DNA of 64,000 bases from Methylophaga sp. UBA3192. Lineage in GTDB: Bacteria; Pseudomonadota; Gammaproteobacteria; Nitrosococcales; Methylophagaceae. Made by a program: the position numbers and the translations under genes. Below are positions 1 through 8,330 of the stretch, one piece after another; within the stretch, counting starts at the first letter, position 1; each line of letters begins with the position of its first letter. The DNA lies in the NCBI GenBank assembly GCA_002363955.1, contig DEXE01000003.1, forward strand, positions 599,060 through 663,059. The letters are read 5' to 3'. The notes beneath the pieces are model-generated. The model did no database searches and was not told the origin of the DNA. It worked only from the letters and a program-made list of their open reading frames with translations.

Positions 1-1
1 A

Positions 2-973
2 CGAGCCTGGTTACTTTTTGGTCTGTTAGCTTTATTAGTCGTTCTACTGACTGTGCGTGATGACTTAAGACAAAACGCAGCTGAAAGCAGCGAGAATGCA
101 GTCCGATACGTTGCTTTTGATATTCTGGGATGGTCACCAAGAGATATCTTTGTCTGGCGTTTGCGATTGGCAGGATTGTTGGATAGTCCATTGGGGCAGC
201 GCTGGGCAGAAGCTGTCGATCGAGCAGCTGAACAGCCTGTTCAAGCTGTGGGTCAGTACCGCACAACTGAATCCTTTGCGAGCGATGAAATTGAGGCACA
301 TGTTTATCAGGTGGCGCTTGAGCGAGGCGAAAAGCTGATATGGCAATTCTCACGAATGGATTCGTCTGAAAGTCGGCTTTACGCCAGCCTGGAACGGCGC
401 GAAAAAAACGATCAAGAATGGTCAACCGTCACGGATTTGGACTCAGATGACTTAACCAATAGTCAGGTTGTGTCCAAAGCGGGTGACTACCGCATCGTTC
501 TCCAACCAGAGTTATTTGCCAGTGCAGAATATTTATTGGCGATGGCTAATGGCGGTTCATTACCGTTCCCCGTAGAAGGGGCAGGGCAACGGGATATCGG
601 CAGCGCCTTCGGTGTTGCTCGTGATGGCGGCGCCCGAAAGCATCACGGTGTGGATATATTTGCAGAGAGAGGAACACCCGTCACAGCGTTGATTGATGGC
701 TATGTCCGAACCGGAACAGGTGCCAGAGGAGGCGAACATGTTTGGTTATCGGGCAGCATGATTGGATTCGGCATCGCCCGGTATTATTACGCCCATCTGG
801 ATTCATTCGCGGTTGAATCCGGCGATAAGGTTAAAAAAGGGGACATACTCGGATATGTCGGCAACACTGGCAACGCTATCACCACCCCACCGCATCTTCA
901 CTTTGGCATTTACTCAGGCGGGCCGGTTGATCCAGCACCGTTTCTGAAACCAGAGCCAGAGTTGCCAGACTAA
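2..973 (+). CDS. M23 family metallopeptidase, 5'-truncated by the window edge
   Basis: The reading frame is open from base 2, so the true start lies upstream. The first visible codons encode a hydrophobic stretch (WLLFGLLALLVVLLT), a membrane anchor or signal segment, followed by a periplasmic part. The C-terminal third is a LytM/M23 peptidase domain. The HGVD zinc-ligand motif lies near nt 645, the YAHLD segment near nt 790, and the HLHF motif near nt 896. Such enzymes cut cell-wall peptide cross-links or act as degenerate amidase activators. All zinc-ligand motifs appear intact here, so activity is plausible. The in-frame GTG at 53 is unlikely to be the start because it would remove the membrane segment. 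The downstream hydrolase follows closely and may be co-transcribed. Confidence 0.85.
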   Translation, partial: RAWLLFGLLALLVVLLTVRDDLRQNAAESSENAVRYVAFDILGWSPRDIFVWRLRLAGLLDSPLGQRWAEAVDRAAEQPVQAVGQYRTTESFASDEIEAHVYQVALERGEKLIWQFSRMDSSESRLYASLERREKNDQEWSTVTDLDSDDLTNSQVVSKAGDYRIVLQPELFASAEYLLAMANGGSLPFPVEGAGQRDIGSAFGVARDGGARKHHGVDIFAERGTPVTALIDGYVRTGTGARGGEHVWLSGSMIGFGIARYYYAHLDSFAVESGDKVKKGDILGYVGNTGNAITTPPHLHFGIYSGGPVDPAPFLKPEPELPD

Positions 974-988
974 CGGAGGATGAATCAT

Positions 989-1828
989 ATGGTTAACCTA
1001 AAAAAGTATTTATCTGTTTTATTGCTTGTCCTGCCAAATTTCGCATTTTCAGCCGATCGTGAAGCGACCGTATGTGGATGGTTTAAAGAGCGATTGGTTT
1101 TTACCATGTGGAGTTCGATGGCCCCGACTCCAGATGCATCCAGGGTTGCCGGAAACGACCTTATACAGAGAACAGAATTTACCACCGCGGATAACAAAAT
1201 TCTGAAAGGTTACAAATATCAGGCACAAGATGAAAACGGCTTAGCAACAGAACCTGAAGGCTACATTCTGGTGGCGATGGGTAACGCCATGATAGCCGAC
1301 CTGATGATTACTACTTTAGAGCGCTTTTCTCAACGAGGTTACGATATCTATATTTATGATTATCGCGGCTACGGCGAGTCACAAGGCAAACGCAGAATTA
1401 ACGCCATCATCGAAGATTACAAAGAATTAGTGGCTCATCTGAACACACAGTATGAGAAACAACTGCTTTATGGGATTTCGCTTGGTGGCGCTGTAATGGC
1501 AAACGTAATCGGAAGTGGAGCCCAGTTCGATCGCGCAGTGATTGACTCCAGCCCAAGCAGATTGTCCCCTCACGGCTGTCCAGAGCGTATTGATCCTGTA
1601 GCAAATATTCCAGATGATGCGATAAATATGCTGCTCATAATGGGCGAAAAGGATTCTGTTCTTGGCCCCGAAATGACCTCTGAGTTTAGAGAACGAGCTG
1701 AACAAAAAGGAGCGAGTGTTTATATCGGCTCGAATTATGCCCATCCTTTTATGGATAGCAGCCATGAGATACATAATGAACGGTTAAATCGGGTGATTAT
1801 TTTTCTAGATGGCAGTGAAAGCAATTGA
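989..1828 (+). CDS. Exported alpha/beta hydrolase
   Basis: A 279-residue protein with an N-terminal signal peptide (KKYLSVLLLVLPNFAFSA) followed by an alpha/beta-hydrolase fold. The nucleophile elbow GISLGG puts Ser near residue 164. The likely acid is Asp in GEKDS near 222, and the likely base is His in YAHPF near 252, so the triad is complete. I chose ATG 989 because GGAGG at 975-979 lies 9 nt upstream; the in-frame ATG at 980 overlaps that Shine-Dalgarno sequence. The gene starts 15 nt after the M23 gene. The substrate is unknown: esterase or peptidase-like activity in the periplasm is the general expectation. Confidence 0.8.
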   Translation: MVNLKKYLSVLLLVLPNFAFSADREATVCGWFKERLVFTMWSSMAPTPDASRVAGNDLIQRTEFTTADNKILKGYKYQAQDENGLATEPEGYILVAMGNAMIADLMITTLERFSQRGYDIYIYDYRGYGESQGKRRINAIIEDYKELVAHLNTQYEKQLLYGISLGGAVMANVIGSGAQFDRAVIDSSPSRLSPHGCPERIDPVANIPDDAINMLLIMGEKDSVLGPEMTSEFRERAEQKGASVYIGSNYAHPFMDSSHEIHNERLNRVIIFLDGSESN

Positions 1829-2040
1829 TTGTTGTTTTTTTCCTTTTATTGAAATCCAGAGCTGGTGTTGCCTAATCGTTGAGCCTCTTAATGGACACCT
1901 TAAACCTGATTGCTCAACTACTTATCACTACTTAATTTGCTAGTAATTCAAATCTATGAAATATTCAGGCCATTACAATCAATGGATTGGATAAATGAAT
2001 ACCAGTTGGCTGACACGTGAAACACTAAAAGGAAATCTCT

Positions 2041-2292
2041 ATGGCTTTGTATTTTGTAACCTACGATTTGAGAAATTCGAGGCGCTATCAGCCACTATAT
2101 GATGAACTCGAAAATCTCAGTGCTGTACGAATTCTTGAATCTACTTGGTGCTTCAAGCAGATGAATACAACTGCCAAGGACTTGAGGGAACACTTTGCTC
2201 AATTCCTCGACAGCGATGATGGATTTGTTGTTTCCGAAGTTACAGGTTGGGCATCTCGAAAAACAGATGGAACTCCAAATGATCTCAAATAG
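2041..2292 (+). CDS. Small Cas2/SinR-like protein
   Basis: An 83-residue protein opening with YFVTYDLRNSRRYQPL, followed by a short ferredoxin-like pattern (VRILESTWCF and a C-terminal FVVSEVTGW strand). This matches the stand-alone Cas2-like family often annotated SinR-like or VapD/Cas2-like. The Asp in TYDL corresponds to the Cas2 catalytic position. The gene is preceded by an AAGGAAA ribosome site. No CRISPR array, cas1 or other cas gene occurs in the window, so it is not evidence for a CRISPR system. It lies directly before a DNA methyltransferase in an AT-rich accessory stretch. Function is unknown; a nuclease or toxin-like role is only a possibility. Confidence 0.6.
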   Translation: MALYFVTYDLRNSRRYQPLYDELENLSAVRILESTWCFKQMNTTAKDLREHFAQFLDSDDGFVVSEVTGWASRKTDGTPNDLK

Positions 2293-2534
2293 CGCTGTTT
2301 AAGGATAATCAAAAAGGGGGGGCAGGCACATTCGAGTTACTTAGTGTTCTGGATCCGAAATGGATATTCCTCCCAAACAGAAATATCAATCGAGTCTGCT
2401 CCCTTGGTCCCACGCAGACGCTACTAGATGAATAAATTCAAAACTCTCTGCTCTAATTTAATCAAAAAATCATTTAAAGAAGCATGATAAAGAAAACTGT
2501 GAGAAGATCTTTCCTCTCTAGGATGGAGCATCAA
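2293..2534. other. Intergenic stretch with REP-like motif
   Basis: A gene-free stretch between the Cas2-like gene and the methyltransferase. A G-run followed by GCAGGCACATTC (about 2318-2335) resembles the G-rich motif seen in REP/RAYT-type repeats of proteobacteria. I see no second copy in the window and no hairpin of note, so this is only a resemblance. Confidence 0.3.
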
Positions 2535-3200
2535 ATGAATTTTCGATTATCGCAATATGATGCGATTTCTTGGTTAAAATCAATAGAGTCAGAATCTGTT
2601 GACTTGGTAGTTACCGACCCCCCGTACGAATCTCTTGAAAAACATCGTAAAATTGGCACGACCACTCGACTAAAACAAAGTAAATCCTCATCAAACGTAT
2701 GGTTTGAAATTTTGCCAAATGAAAGATTAGAAGCTTTAATGAGCGAGCTATATCGAGTATTAAAAAAAAATACACATTGCTACATTTTCTGTGATCAAGA
2801 AACTATGTTTTATTTAAAGCCTATTGGTGAAAAGGTGGGGTTTAAATTTTGGAAACCGATCGTTTGGGATAAACAAAGAATAGGAATGGGATATCATTAC
2901 AGAGCACGTTATGAATTCATCTTATTTTTTGAAAAAGGTAAAAGAAAGCTAAACAATTTGGGGATTCCTGATGTACTTGGTTATCCAAGAGTACATAGAG
3001 GATACCCTACAGAGAAACCGGTAGATCTGGCAAAGGTGCTCATTGAACAAAGCACATCAGAGGGGGAATTAGTAATAGACCCTTTTTGTGGATCCGGAGC
3101 ATTTGGTGTCGCGGCATTAGAATTGGATCGTGACTATTGGGGTAACGACACTAATGCAGAAGCAATAAAGCTTACGTCCACAAGACTAAATCAATTATAG
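2535..3200 (+). CDS. Site-specific DNA methyltransferase (beta-class amino-methyltransferase)
   Basis: A 221-residue DNA N6-adenine or N4-cytosine methyltransferase. Catalytic motif IV (DPPY) is at residues 28-31 and the SAM-binding motif I (DPFCGSG) is near 182-188. This order, with motif IV before motif I, defines the beta class. A TEKP motif precedes the FCGSG region, as is usual in these enzymes. I chose ATG 2535 because GGAG at 2525-2528 lies 6 nt upstream; longer starts at 2484 or 2523 lack this. The stop overlaps, tail to tail, the end of the unknown gene on the other strand (3195-4445). That suggests a linked restriction-modification or defence unit, but the recognition sequence cannot be read from the sequence. 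Confidence 0.85.
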   Translation: MNFRLSQYDAISWLKSIESESVDLVVTDPPYESLEKHRKIGTTTRLKQSKSSSNVWFEILPNERLEALMSELYRVLKKNTHCYIFCDQETMFYLKPIGEKVGFKFWKPIVWDKQRIGMGYHYRARYEFILFFEKGKRKLNNLGIPDVLGYPRVHRGYPTEKPVDLAKVLIEQSTSEGELVIDPFCGSGAFGVAALELDRDYWGNDTNAEAIKLTSTRLNQL

Positions 3201-4445
3201 ACCTTTGAATTCTTCAATCCAGCGTTTGAGTGTTGCCCCTCTCCTTTGAGCTGTATTTTTACTCAGACCTCTACAGTGCTCAATCAAAAAATCTCCAGCT
3301 GCATTCTCATTTAAACTGGTAGCTGACGTTACGCCAGAGACATTCATCCAAATGTAGCCACACTCAGTTTCTTCAAATTGATTTTTTAATAAACCAACAA
3401 AATCATTACGTCCCAACTCAAGAGCCCTCAAACCGATTGGTGTTAATTTACCATAATCATGCAGTAATCCTAATAGGATTACTGCATCACGGTAATAGCT
3501 CACTTGACGGGGTGTTTTATCAAAAGTGTCAGCTGTCACATAACCATGTTGATTAATTAATTCAATATAACGCTTGATAGAATCTAAATGGTCCGCTTGA
3601 GGTACCATCGTGCTATCAAGATATATTGTCAGCTTTTCATCAAGCTCTGGTAAAAGATTTTGAACATCCTCGGCTCTTAACTTTAAAATAACCTCTGTGC
3701 TACTTTCTTCAATTAACTCAATATCAGTATCATTATCTTTAAGTAAACCGAATAACTTTCTCATACTCACTAAATCAATTTGTGCAGTCGCTATAATTTC
3801 TTGCAAACCTTCAAATGACGAAGCATTCCTGAATGTCGGGTAAACCTTCTCTTGCAAGTCAGAAATATTCGAAGCCTTGACCCTGAAATTAAATGAGCCT
3901 GAGGTTGCATCGATGGTTGCAAGACTTGAAGATACATTTTGAGACTTTCGTAGCGCGTTGTAATAATTAGAGAAAGCTTGAAAAAGTGCAGCCAATTTAT
4001 CAGGCAAAAACTCATGTGAATTTTCTTTGCTTAGTCTCACACGATGAGTATGTTTACGCGAGCCATCGACATTGATATTGTCAACTATGTATACAGAGCT
4101 TTCAGGCAAAGTGAAGGGCAATTTTTTGCGAGTGGGTACATCAATTCTCTCAAGCTCACCTTTGTCATCAAATGGAAATCGGAACATAAATATATATTCA
4201 TATCCAGAAGGTTTTATAAGCTTTGAAATAGGGAATTTTTTTTGTTCTAGTTTATTAATTAACTCTCCCGATACTGGGTTAATAATCCAATATTCAGCCT
4301 CTTGATCCTCCTTAATCCAATAGCAAAAGTACAGCTGACCAAATTCATTTTTTGCACTAAATATAGTTGGCTCGTCATAATAGGCATAAACATTATTAAT
4401 TTTTAGACTGCCAAAAGGTGTAGTTGCAAATTCAATATCAAACAT
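3195..4445 (-). CDS. Uncharacterised 416-residue protein, convergent with the methyltransferase
   Basis: I do not recognise this protein securely. The N-terminal half (about 1-160) is beta-rich and resembles uncharacterised DUF6575-type domains (YYDEPTIFSAKNEFGQLYF). The C-terminal part (about 290-416) looks like one or two winged-helix segments, with SYYRDAVILLGLLHDY and GLRALELGRNDF, of the sort seen in restriction and defence proteins. I see no clear nuclease motif. It overlaps the methyltransferase gene by 6 nt at the 3' ends and lies 2 nt downstream of a small gene on the same strand. That position would fit a restriction enzyme or accessory subunit, which is an inference. AT-rich codon use matches the methyltransferase and differs from the flanking genes. 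Confidence 0.7.
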   Translation of the reverse strand: MFDIEFATTPFGSLKINNVYAYYDEPTIFSAKNEFGQLYFCYWIKEDQEAEYWIINPVSGELINKLEQKKFPISKLIKPSGYEYIFMFRFPFDDKGELERIDVPTRKKLPFTLPESSVYIVDNINVDGSRKHTHRVRLSKENSHEFLPDKLAALFQAFSNYYNALRKSQNVSSSLATIDATSGSFNFRVKASNISDLQEKVYPTFRNASSFEGLQEIIATAQIDLVSMRKLFGLLKDNDTDIELIEESSTEVILKLRAEDVQNLLPELDEKLTIYLDSTMVPQADHLDSIKRYIELINQHGYVTADTFDKTPRQVSYYRDAVILLGLLHDYGKLTPIGLRALELGRNDFVGLLKNQFEETECGYIWMNVSGVTSATSLNENAAGDFLIEHCRGLSKNTAQRRGATLKRWIEEFKGL

Positions 4446-4447
4446 CG

Positions 4448-4831
4448 TTACACCTTAAACCCAGTAGGGAAACAGCCTTCATAAAACCAAAGACAGACAT
4501 GCTTAGTTTCCTTCAAACTGAGCCCTAGCTCTTGGGAGACTGCCCCGTTAGTAATTAATTTTGTGGCAAAGCCATCGGGGTGCATTTCTTGTAATTTATC
4601 TAATTTGCGTTTACAGGTAAAAAATGACGTACCATAAAACCTTGGGTTATTTTGATGTTTTTTTCGATACCGGTCTGTGCATGGCTCATTACATCTTGCT
4701 CTGAAATCACTGGAAGTGGCTGGGCTAGCATCCGCAAATCTATACAGACATTCAAATGATTTTTCTGTTGCATCTTGATGTGGAACAGTTATGTGGGTTG
4801 GATAAAAACTCGGGAATTTTTTTGTACTCAT
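4448..4831 (-). CDS. Small Cys-containing protein of unknown function
   Basis: A 127-residue protein that I do not recognise. It has several Cys residues in pairs (RARCNEPC, FFTCKRK, HVCLWFYEGC) that could bind metal, and a helical LGLSLKETKHV segment near the C terminus that could belong to a helix-turn-helix. I chose ATG 4831 (MSTKKF) because GGAAG lies 6 nt before it on the coding strand; an upstream in-frame ATG at 4852 lacks a good ribosome site. Its stop lies 2 nt from the start of the 416-residue gene, so the two are almost certainly one transcript. It is therefore part of the same methyltransferase-linked cassette. Confidence 0.6.
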   Translation of the reverse strand: MSTKKFPSFYPTHITVPHQDATEKSFECLYRFADASPATSSDFRARCNEPCTDRYRKKHQNNPRFYGTSFFTCKRKLDKLQEMHPDGFATKLITNGAVSQELGLSLKETKHVCLWFYEGCFPTGFKV

Positions 4832-4995
4832 ATGGCACTTCCATGTCTGCATCTTTATAAGTGATAGTGGTACCGCTGTGTGAGTATATTAGCACTAGCA
4901 ATATGTTGAGTGCACATATATGGCTAAATAAAGAGGAATGGACATAATCAGGTTCAGGGAAAAACTCAAAATTTGTTAGTTTTTTAGTTCATCCT

Positions 4996-5027
4996 GGACC
5001 AAAAGGGTCAGGGACCAAAAGGGTCAG
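4996..5027. repeat. Tandem 16-bp direct repeat
   Basis: Two perfect head-to-tail copies of GGACCAAAAGGGTCAG, at 4996-5011 and 5012-5027, followed by AGTCAATTG. The motif resembles the GGGTCAGAGTC-type sequences often left around transposon or REP insertions in proteobacteria. It lies in the 301-nt gap between the small Cys protein gene and the NYN gene. The rest of that gap shows no other clear structure. Confidence 0.7.
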
Positions 5028-5132
5028 AGTCAATTGAAATCCATCCGGCTATCAGTGATAAAGTCGTAATAAAAAACCAGTATCAGTTGATAGCCAACCG
5101 TCTACAAATCTATATTCGCTTGAGGTGCAAAC

Positions 5133-5837
5133 ATGGATGAATTAAAACAGAAAATAGCATTATTTATTGATGCGGATAATGCGCCCGCGAGTAAGTTTGA
5201 AGATGTTCTGAGCGAGGTCGCGAACTATGGTGTGGTCACTATCCGTAAAGCCTATGGCAATTGGAAGTCGCCGACGCTAAAGGCCTGGGAAGATCTGTTG
5301 CATGAATATGCGATTCAGCCCATCCAACAATATGATTTAACCAAAGGGAAAAATGCGTCGGATATTGCATTGGTTATTGATGCGATGGATGTGATGTATA
5401 CCAAGCAGATTGACGTGATGTGTTTTGTGTCATCGGATTGTGATTTTACGCCGATGGTGACCAGAGCCTTAGCTGAAGGCAAGGTGGTATTGGGGTTTGG
5501 CGAGCGGAAGACACCATCGGCATTTGTGAACGCATGTTCTAAGTTTCTTTTTTTGGATCAAGAAAAAGAAGTCACCAAAACAGCGGTTAAACCCAAGAAC
5601 ATCAAATCCGATACCAAATTGATACATTTGCTGCGGCAGGCCATTGAGGCAACCGAAGATGAAGATGGCTGGGCGGCGCTTGGACCTGTTGGAGCAAACA
5701 TCTCTAATAAAACCTCGTTTGATACCCGAAACTATGGCTTCAAAAATCTCAGTGGCCTGTTTAAAGCCATTGATTTATTTGAATTAAAACGTGGCCCCGG
5801 AAATTCGTTTTTAGTACGCAATGTACGGAATAAGTAA
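5133..5837 (+). CDS. NYN domain protein with C-terminal OST-HTH/LOTUS domain (putative RNase)
   Basis: A 234-residue protein. The N-terminal NYN domain (about 7-145, LabA/DUF88 type, PIN-like fold) keeps the acidic metal-binding residues: FIDADN (D13, D15), SDIALVIDAMD (D76, D82) and SSDCDF (D101, D103). A linker with TKTAVKPKNIKSD leads to a C-terminal OST-HTH/LOTUS-type RNA-binding domain (about 158-232). The family is expected to cut or bind RNA. ATG 5133 follows a GAGGTG ribosome site. The gene stands alone on its strand, next to the tandem repeat and the methyltransferase cassette. Some relatives lie in defence islands, but a housekeeping role is equally possible. Confidence 0.85.
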   Translation: MDELKQKIALFIDADNAPASKFEDVLSEVANYGVVTIRKAYGNWKSPTLKAWEDLLHEYAIQPIQQYDLTKGKNASDIALVIDAMDVMYTKQIDVMCFVSSDCDFTPMVTRALAEGKVVLGFGERKTPSAFVNACSKFLFLDQEKEVTKTAVKPKNIKSDTKLIHLLRQAIEATEDEDGWAALGPVGANISNKTSFDTRNYGFKNLSGLFKAIDLFELKRGPGNSFLVRNVRNK

Positions 5838-5980
5838 GACGGATTAAATCAACGCAGAGGGTTACCACTTTTCCAGATTTTTTGGTGAGCCTTAGTTCAC
5901 ATTAATTTCAAAATTAATAGAGTTGTCATAAAAACCCACTACCTTCATTTCTGATATCAATGTTCAGACTTGGAGGTAAC

Positions 5981-7435
5981 GTGAGACATACACACAAATT
6001 AATTTTCGCTTCAGCACTGGCTTTGGTCAACGTGCCCGTTATGGCAGCAACCTGTATTCCGGGCGGCACTGCTGATTCACCGACGCTGCTCTGTACTGCG
6101 ACAGACAGTGGCAATATCAATGACAACCGAAACAATTTGTCCGTAACCATCGAGAGTGATGCAGAGATTATCCGTGCCAGTGGGCGTCCGGTTCAATTGG
6201 AGGGCTCGAATCAATCGGTCAATAATCAGGGGCTGATTGAAAGCGGTAACGATGACGCGATTCGGGGCAAGGGCGCGAATCTGACAATTGACAATTCCGG
6301 CACCATTCGTGGCGGTGACCGCGGTATTCGCCTTCAGGATGATGCGGATAATTTCACATTGATAAACCGGGAAAGCGGGAAAATCTTTGCAGAAAATCAG
6401 GCTGTCAGGTTGGACAATGACGCTGAACTGGAAAATGCTCATATCACCAACTACGGCCTGATCCAAAGTACTGATGGGCGCGCCATCCAGAGTCGTGGAC
6501 CGGGTGGTACCGTGATTAACCACGGTACGCTTCGTGGTGGTGAGGAAGTGATTGAAGCACGTGAGGATTTCACGCTTGAAAATCGCGGCACTGTCGCCCT
6601 GAACGGGTTGTCTTGGGATGCGGACACAAAGACCTGGACCAATACCGGTGCCACTGACGATGAAGACGGCGTACAATTCGCCAGCGGAACGGCAGATAAC
6701 TATGGTGTGATTCTGGGTACCGATGACGGGATCGACATTGATGAGGGCAGAGTGCATAACCATGCCACTGGTGTGATTGTCTCTACTGGGTCTGCAAGTG
6801 ATCCATTGAATGGCGGTAGCGGCATTGATGTTGACGCACTGTTCGAGCCTACACAGGGTGAGGTTCGCGATGCTGGTCCTCTGACCATTATCAACGAAGG
6901 TTATATCGAAGGTGTCCGGGCCATTGGTGCAGATGAAGCCAGCACTTCTGAGATCACCATTGAGAACAGCGGCACTTTAGTGGGCCGGGGAGGGAATGCC
7001 ATCGAGTTTGCACCTAATCAGGGTAACAGCAGCCTGTTACTGACAGGCAACAGCGAGATTATTGGTAATGTTATTTTTGGCAGTGGCGATGACTCGCTTA
7101 TCGTAGATGGGCTGACCTCGGGCATGCTCAGCACCGGCTTCTTTGATGGGGGGCTGGGTAATAACAGCGTTTTCTTTAACGACTTTTCACTATCCAATAT
7201 TTTGTCATTTGATATGACTGACGCGCTGATATATATGTCCTTTGGCGTTTCGGGTGATGAACTGTTCTCAGGAAAATTCATCAACTTCTCTTCCTGGACG
7301 TTTGGTAATGATGGCACTTTCACCACCGCGGAACTCGCAAGTCAGTTGAATCCGGTGCCATTACCAGCGGCATTGCCGCTTTTCGCTTTCGGTCTTTTTG
7401 GACTGTGGGCTGGTCGGGCACGCCTGTTGGGGTAA
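5981..7435 (+). CDS. VPLPA-CTERM sorted beta-helix-type surface protein
   Basis: A 484-residue exported protein. A signal peptide (HKLIFASALALVNVPVMA) is followed by short glycine/asparagine-rich repeats of the type NQGLIESG, NSGTIRGG, NYGLIQST and NHGTLRGG (about 60-310), a pattern expected of a right-handed beta-helix. The C terminus carries VPLPAALPLFAFGLFGLWAGR, which is a VPLPA/PEP-CTERM sorting signal: motif, hydrophobic segment, then an Arg-containing tail. Exosortase would anchor or release it; no exosortase gene lies in the window. I favour GTG 5981 because GGAGGT (5972-5977) lies just upstream. An in-frame ATG at 5960 has no ribosome site and would add seven residues. Confidence 0.8.
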   Translation: MRHTHKLIFASALALVNVPVMAATCIPGGTADSPTLLCTATDSGNINDNRNNLSVTIESDAEIIRASGRPVQLEGSNQSVNNQGLIESGNDDAIRGKGANLTIDNSGTIRGGDRGIRLQDDADNFTLINRESGKIFAENQAVRLDNDAELENAHITNYGLIQSTDGRAIQSRGPGGTVINHGTLRGGEEVIEAREDFTLENRGTVALNGLSWDADTKTWTNTGATDDEDGVQFASGTADNYGVILGTDDGIDIDEGRVHNHATGVIVSTGSASDPLNGGSGIDVDALFEPTQGEVRDAGPLTIINEGYIEGVRAIGADEASTSEITIENSGTLVGRGGNAIEFAPNQGNSSLLLTGNSEIIGNVIFGSGDDSLIVDGLTSGMLSTGFFDGGLGNNSVFFNDFSLSNILSFDMTDALIYMSFGVSGDELFSGKFINFSSWTFGNDGTFTTAELASQLNPVPLPAALPLFAFGLFGLWAGRARLLG

Positions 7436-7505
7436 CAATCGACGAAGGACCGAACTAACAGCAGGTCGATTATGACTTAGGGTTTGGTTCCGGCATCAGC
7501 TTAAT

Positions 7506-7552
7506 ATTTAGGGTCAGTTTAAACACTCAATATGTTTGCACTGGCCCTAAAT
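7506..7552. terminator. Long-loop stem after the VPLPA-CTERM gene
   Basis: Arms 7506-7518 (ATTTAGGGTCAGT) and 7540-7552 (ACTGGCCCTAAAT) pair at 12 of 13 positions around a 21-nt loop, 70 nt after the stop. It could be a terminator or a REP-like hairpin; the T-tract after it is weak (CATTTTG). Confidence 0.45.
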
Positions 7553-7651
7553 CATTTTGATATCTACGATAGAATTTTATAAAAAACGCAGGCCTTGATA
7601 TTTTATGGCTAAAGCGTTTGTCCAGTTTTTTTAATTTTTAGGAAGTGAGTT

Positions 7652-8227
7652 ATGCAACAAAAGCGTGTGGATCCGATAACCGAGGGCGCGACGGCGGTGA
7701 TTACCCATCAGGTTGATAAGGACAAACACGCCGAGTATGAAGCCTGGCTAAATGAAATCGCCCCGCAATCTAAAAGTGCCCCGGGGCATCTGGATTTGAA
7801 CGTTATCCGTCCCATTGCGGGGTTGACCGAAACCTACACGATCATTATCCGCTTTGATACGCAGTCACATTTGCGTGGCTGGATGGAGTCGGCCAAACGC
7901 AGTGAGTTGATAGCGAAAGTGTCACCATTGCTGGTCAAAGGCGATGATTTTTATATCAATAGCGGGCTGGATTTCTGGTTTACCCCGGAGCAAGCGAATA
8001 CCAAAGTGCCCATTCGCTGGAAACAGGCATTGGTCACCTGGTCGGCTATCTATCCGCTGGTATTGATATTGCCGTTTCTGCTACTGCCACTTCACCAGCT
8101 GGGGCTGCCTGACAACCATTATCTGGATACCCTGATCATCACCGGCATTGCCGTATTGCTGATGGTCTATGTGGTGATGCCACGCTATACCAAGCTCATT
8201 CATGCCTGGCTGTTCCGTGGTTGTTAA
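7652..8227 (+). CDS. ABM-domain protein with two membrane segments
   Basis: A 191-residue protein with an antibiotic-biosynthesis-monooxygenase (ABM) ferredoxin-like domain at about 13-95 (AVITHQVDKDKHAEYEAWL ... TYTIIIRFD). Two transmembrane helices follow, at about 128-148 (ALVTWSAIYPLVLILPFLL) and 158-178. This membrane-anchored ABM architecture is common in proteobacteria, but the reaction is unknown; small-molecule oxidation or degradation is the family theme. ATG 7652 has an AGGAAGTGAG ribosome site. No clear operon partner is present, and a hairpin follows the gene. Confidence 0.75.
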   Translation: MQQKRVDPITEGATAVITHQVDKDKHAEYEAWLNEIAPQSKSAPGHLDLNVIRPIAGLTETYTIIIRFDTQSHLRGWMESAKRSELIAKVSPLLVKGDDFYINSGLDFWFTPEQANTKVPIRWKQALVTWSAIYPLVLILPFLLLPLHQLGLPDNHYLDTLIITGIAVLLMVYVVMPRYTKLIHAWLFRGC

Positions 8228-8253
8228 ATAAGAATTGCGCCACAGGTAAATTT

Positions 8254-8298
8254 GAGGCCGTGTAAGAATCGAAACGTGTTAGATTTTTACACCGCCTC
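8254..8298. terminator. Hairpin between convergent genes
   Basis: Arms 8254-8270 (GAGGCCGTGTAAGAATC) and 8282-8298 are near-complementary with a few mismatches. The hairpin lies between the convergent ABM and chemotaxis genes and probably serves both as a bidirectional terminator. Confidence 0.5.
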
Positions 8299-8330
8299 CC
8301 AATAATTAATCTCGTTGCCCGGCCCGTTTT

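Noticed and set aside
2041..2292. CRISPR-Cas system near the Cas2-like gene
   Set aside because: No repeat-spacer array and no cas1 or other cas gene is seen in the window; stand-alone Cas2-like proteins are common outside CRISPR.
6077..6763. A 228-codon open frame on the minus strand inside the VPLPA-CTERM gene
   Set aside because: It is antisense to a repeat-containing gene with a clear signal peptide and sorting motif, and it shows no protein family.
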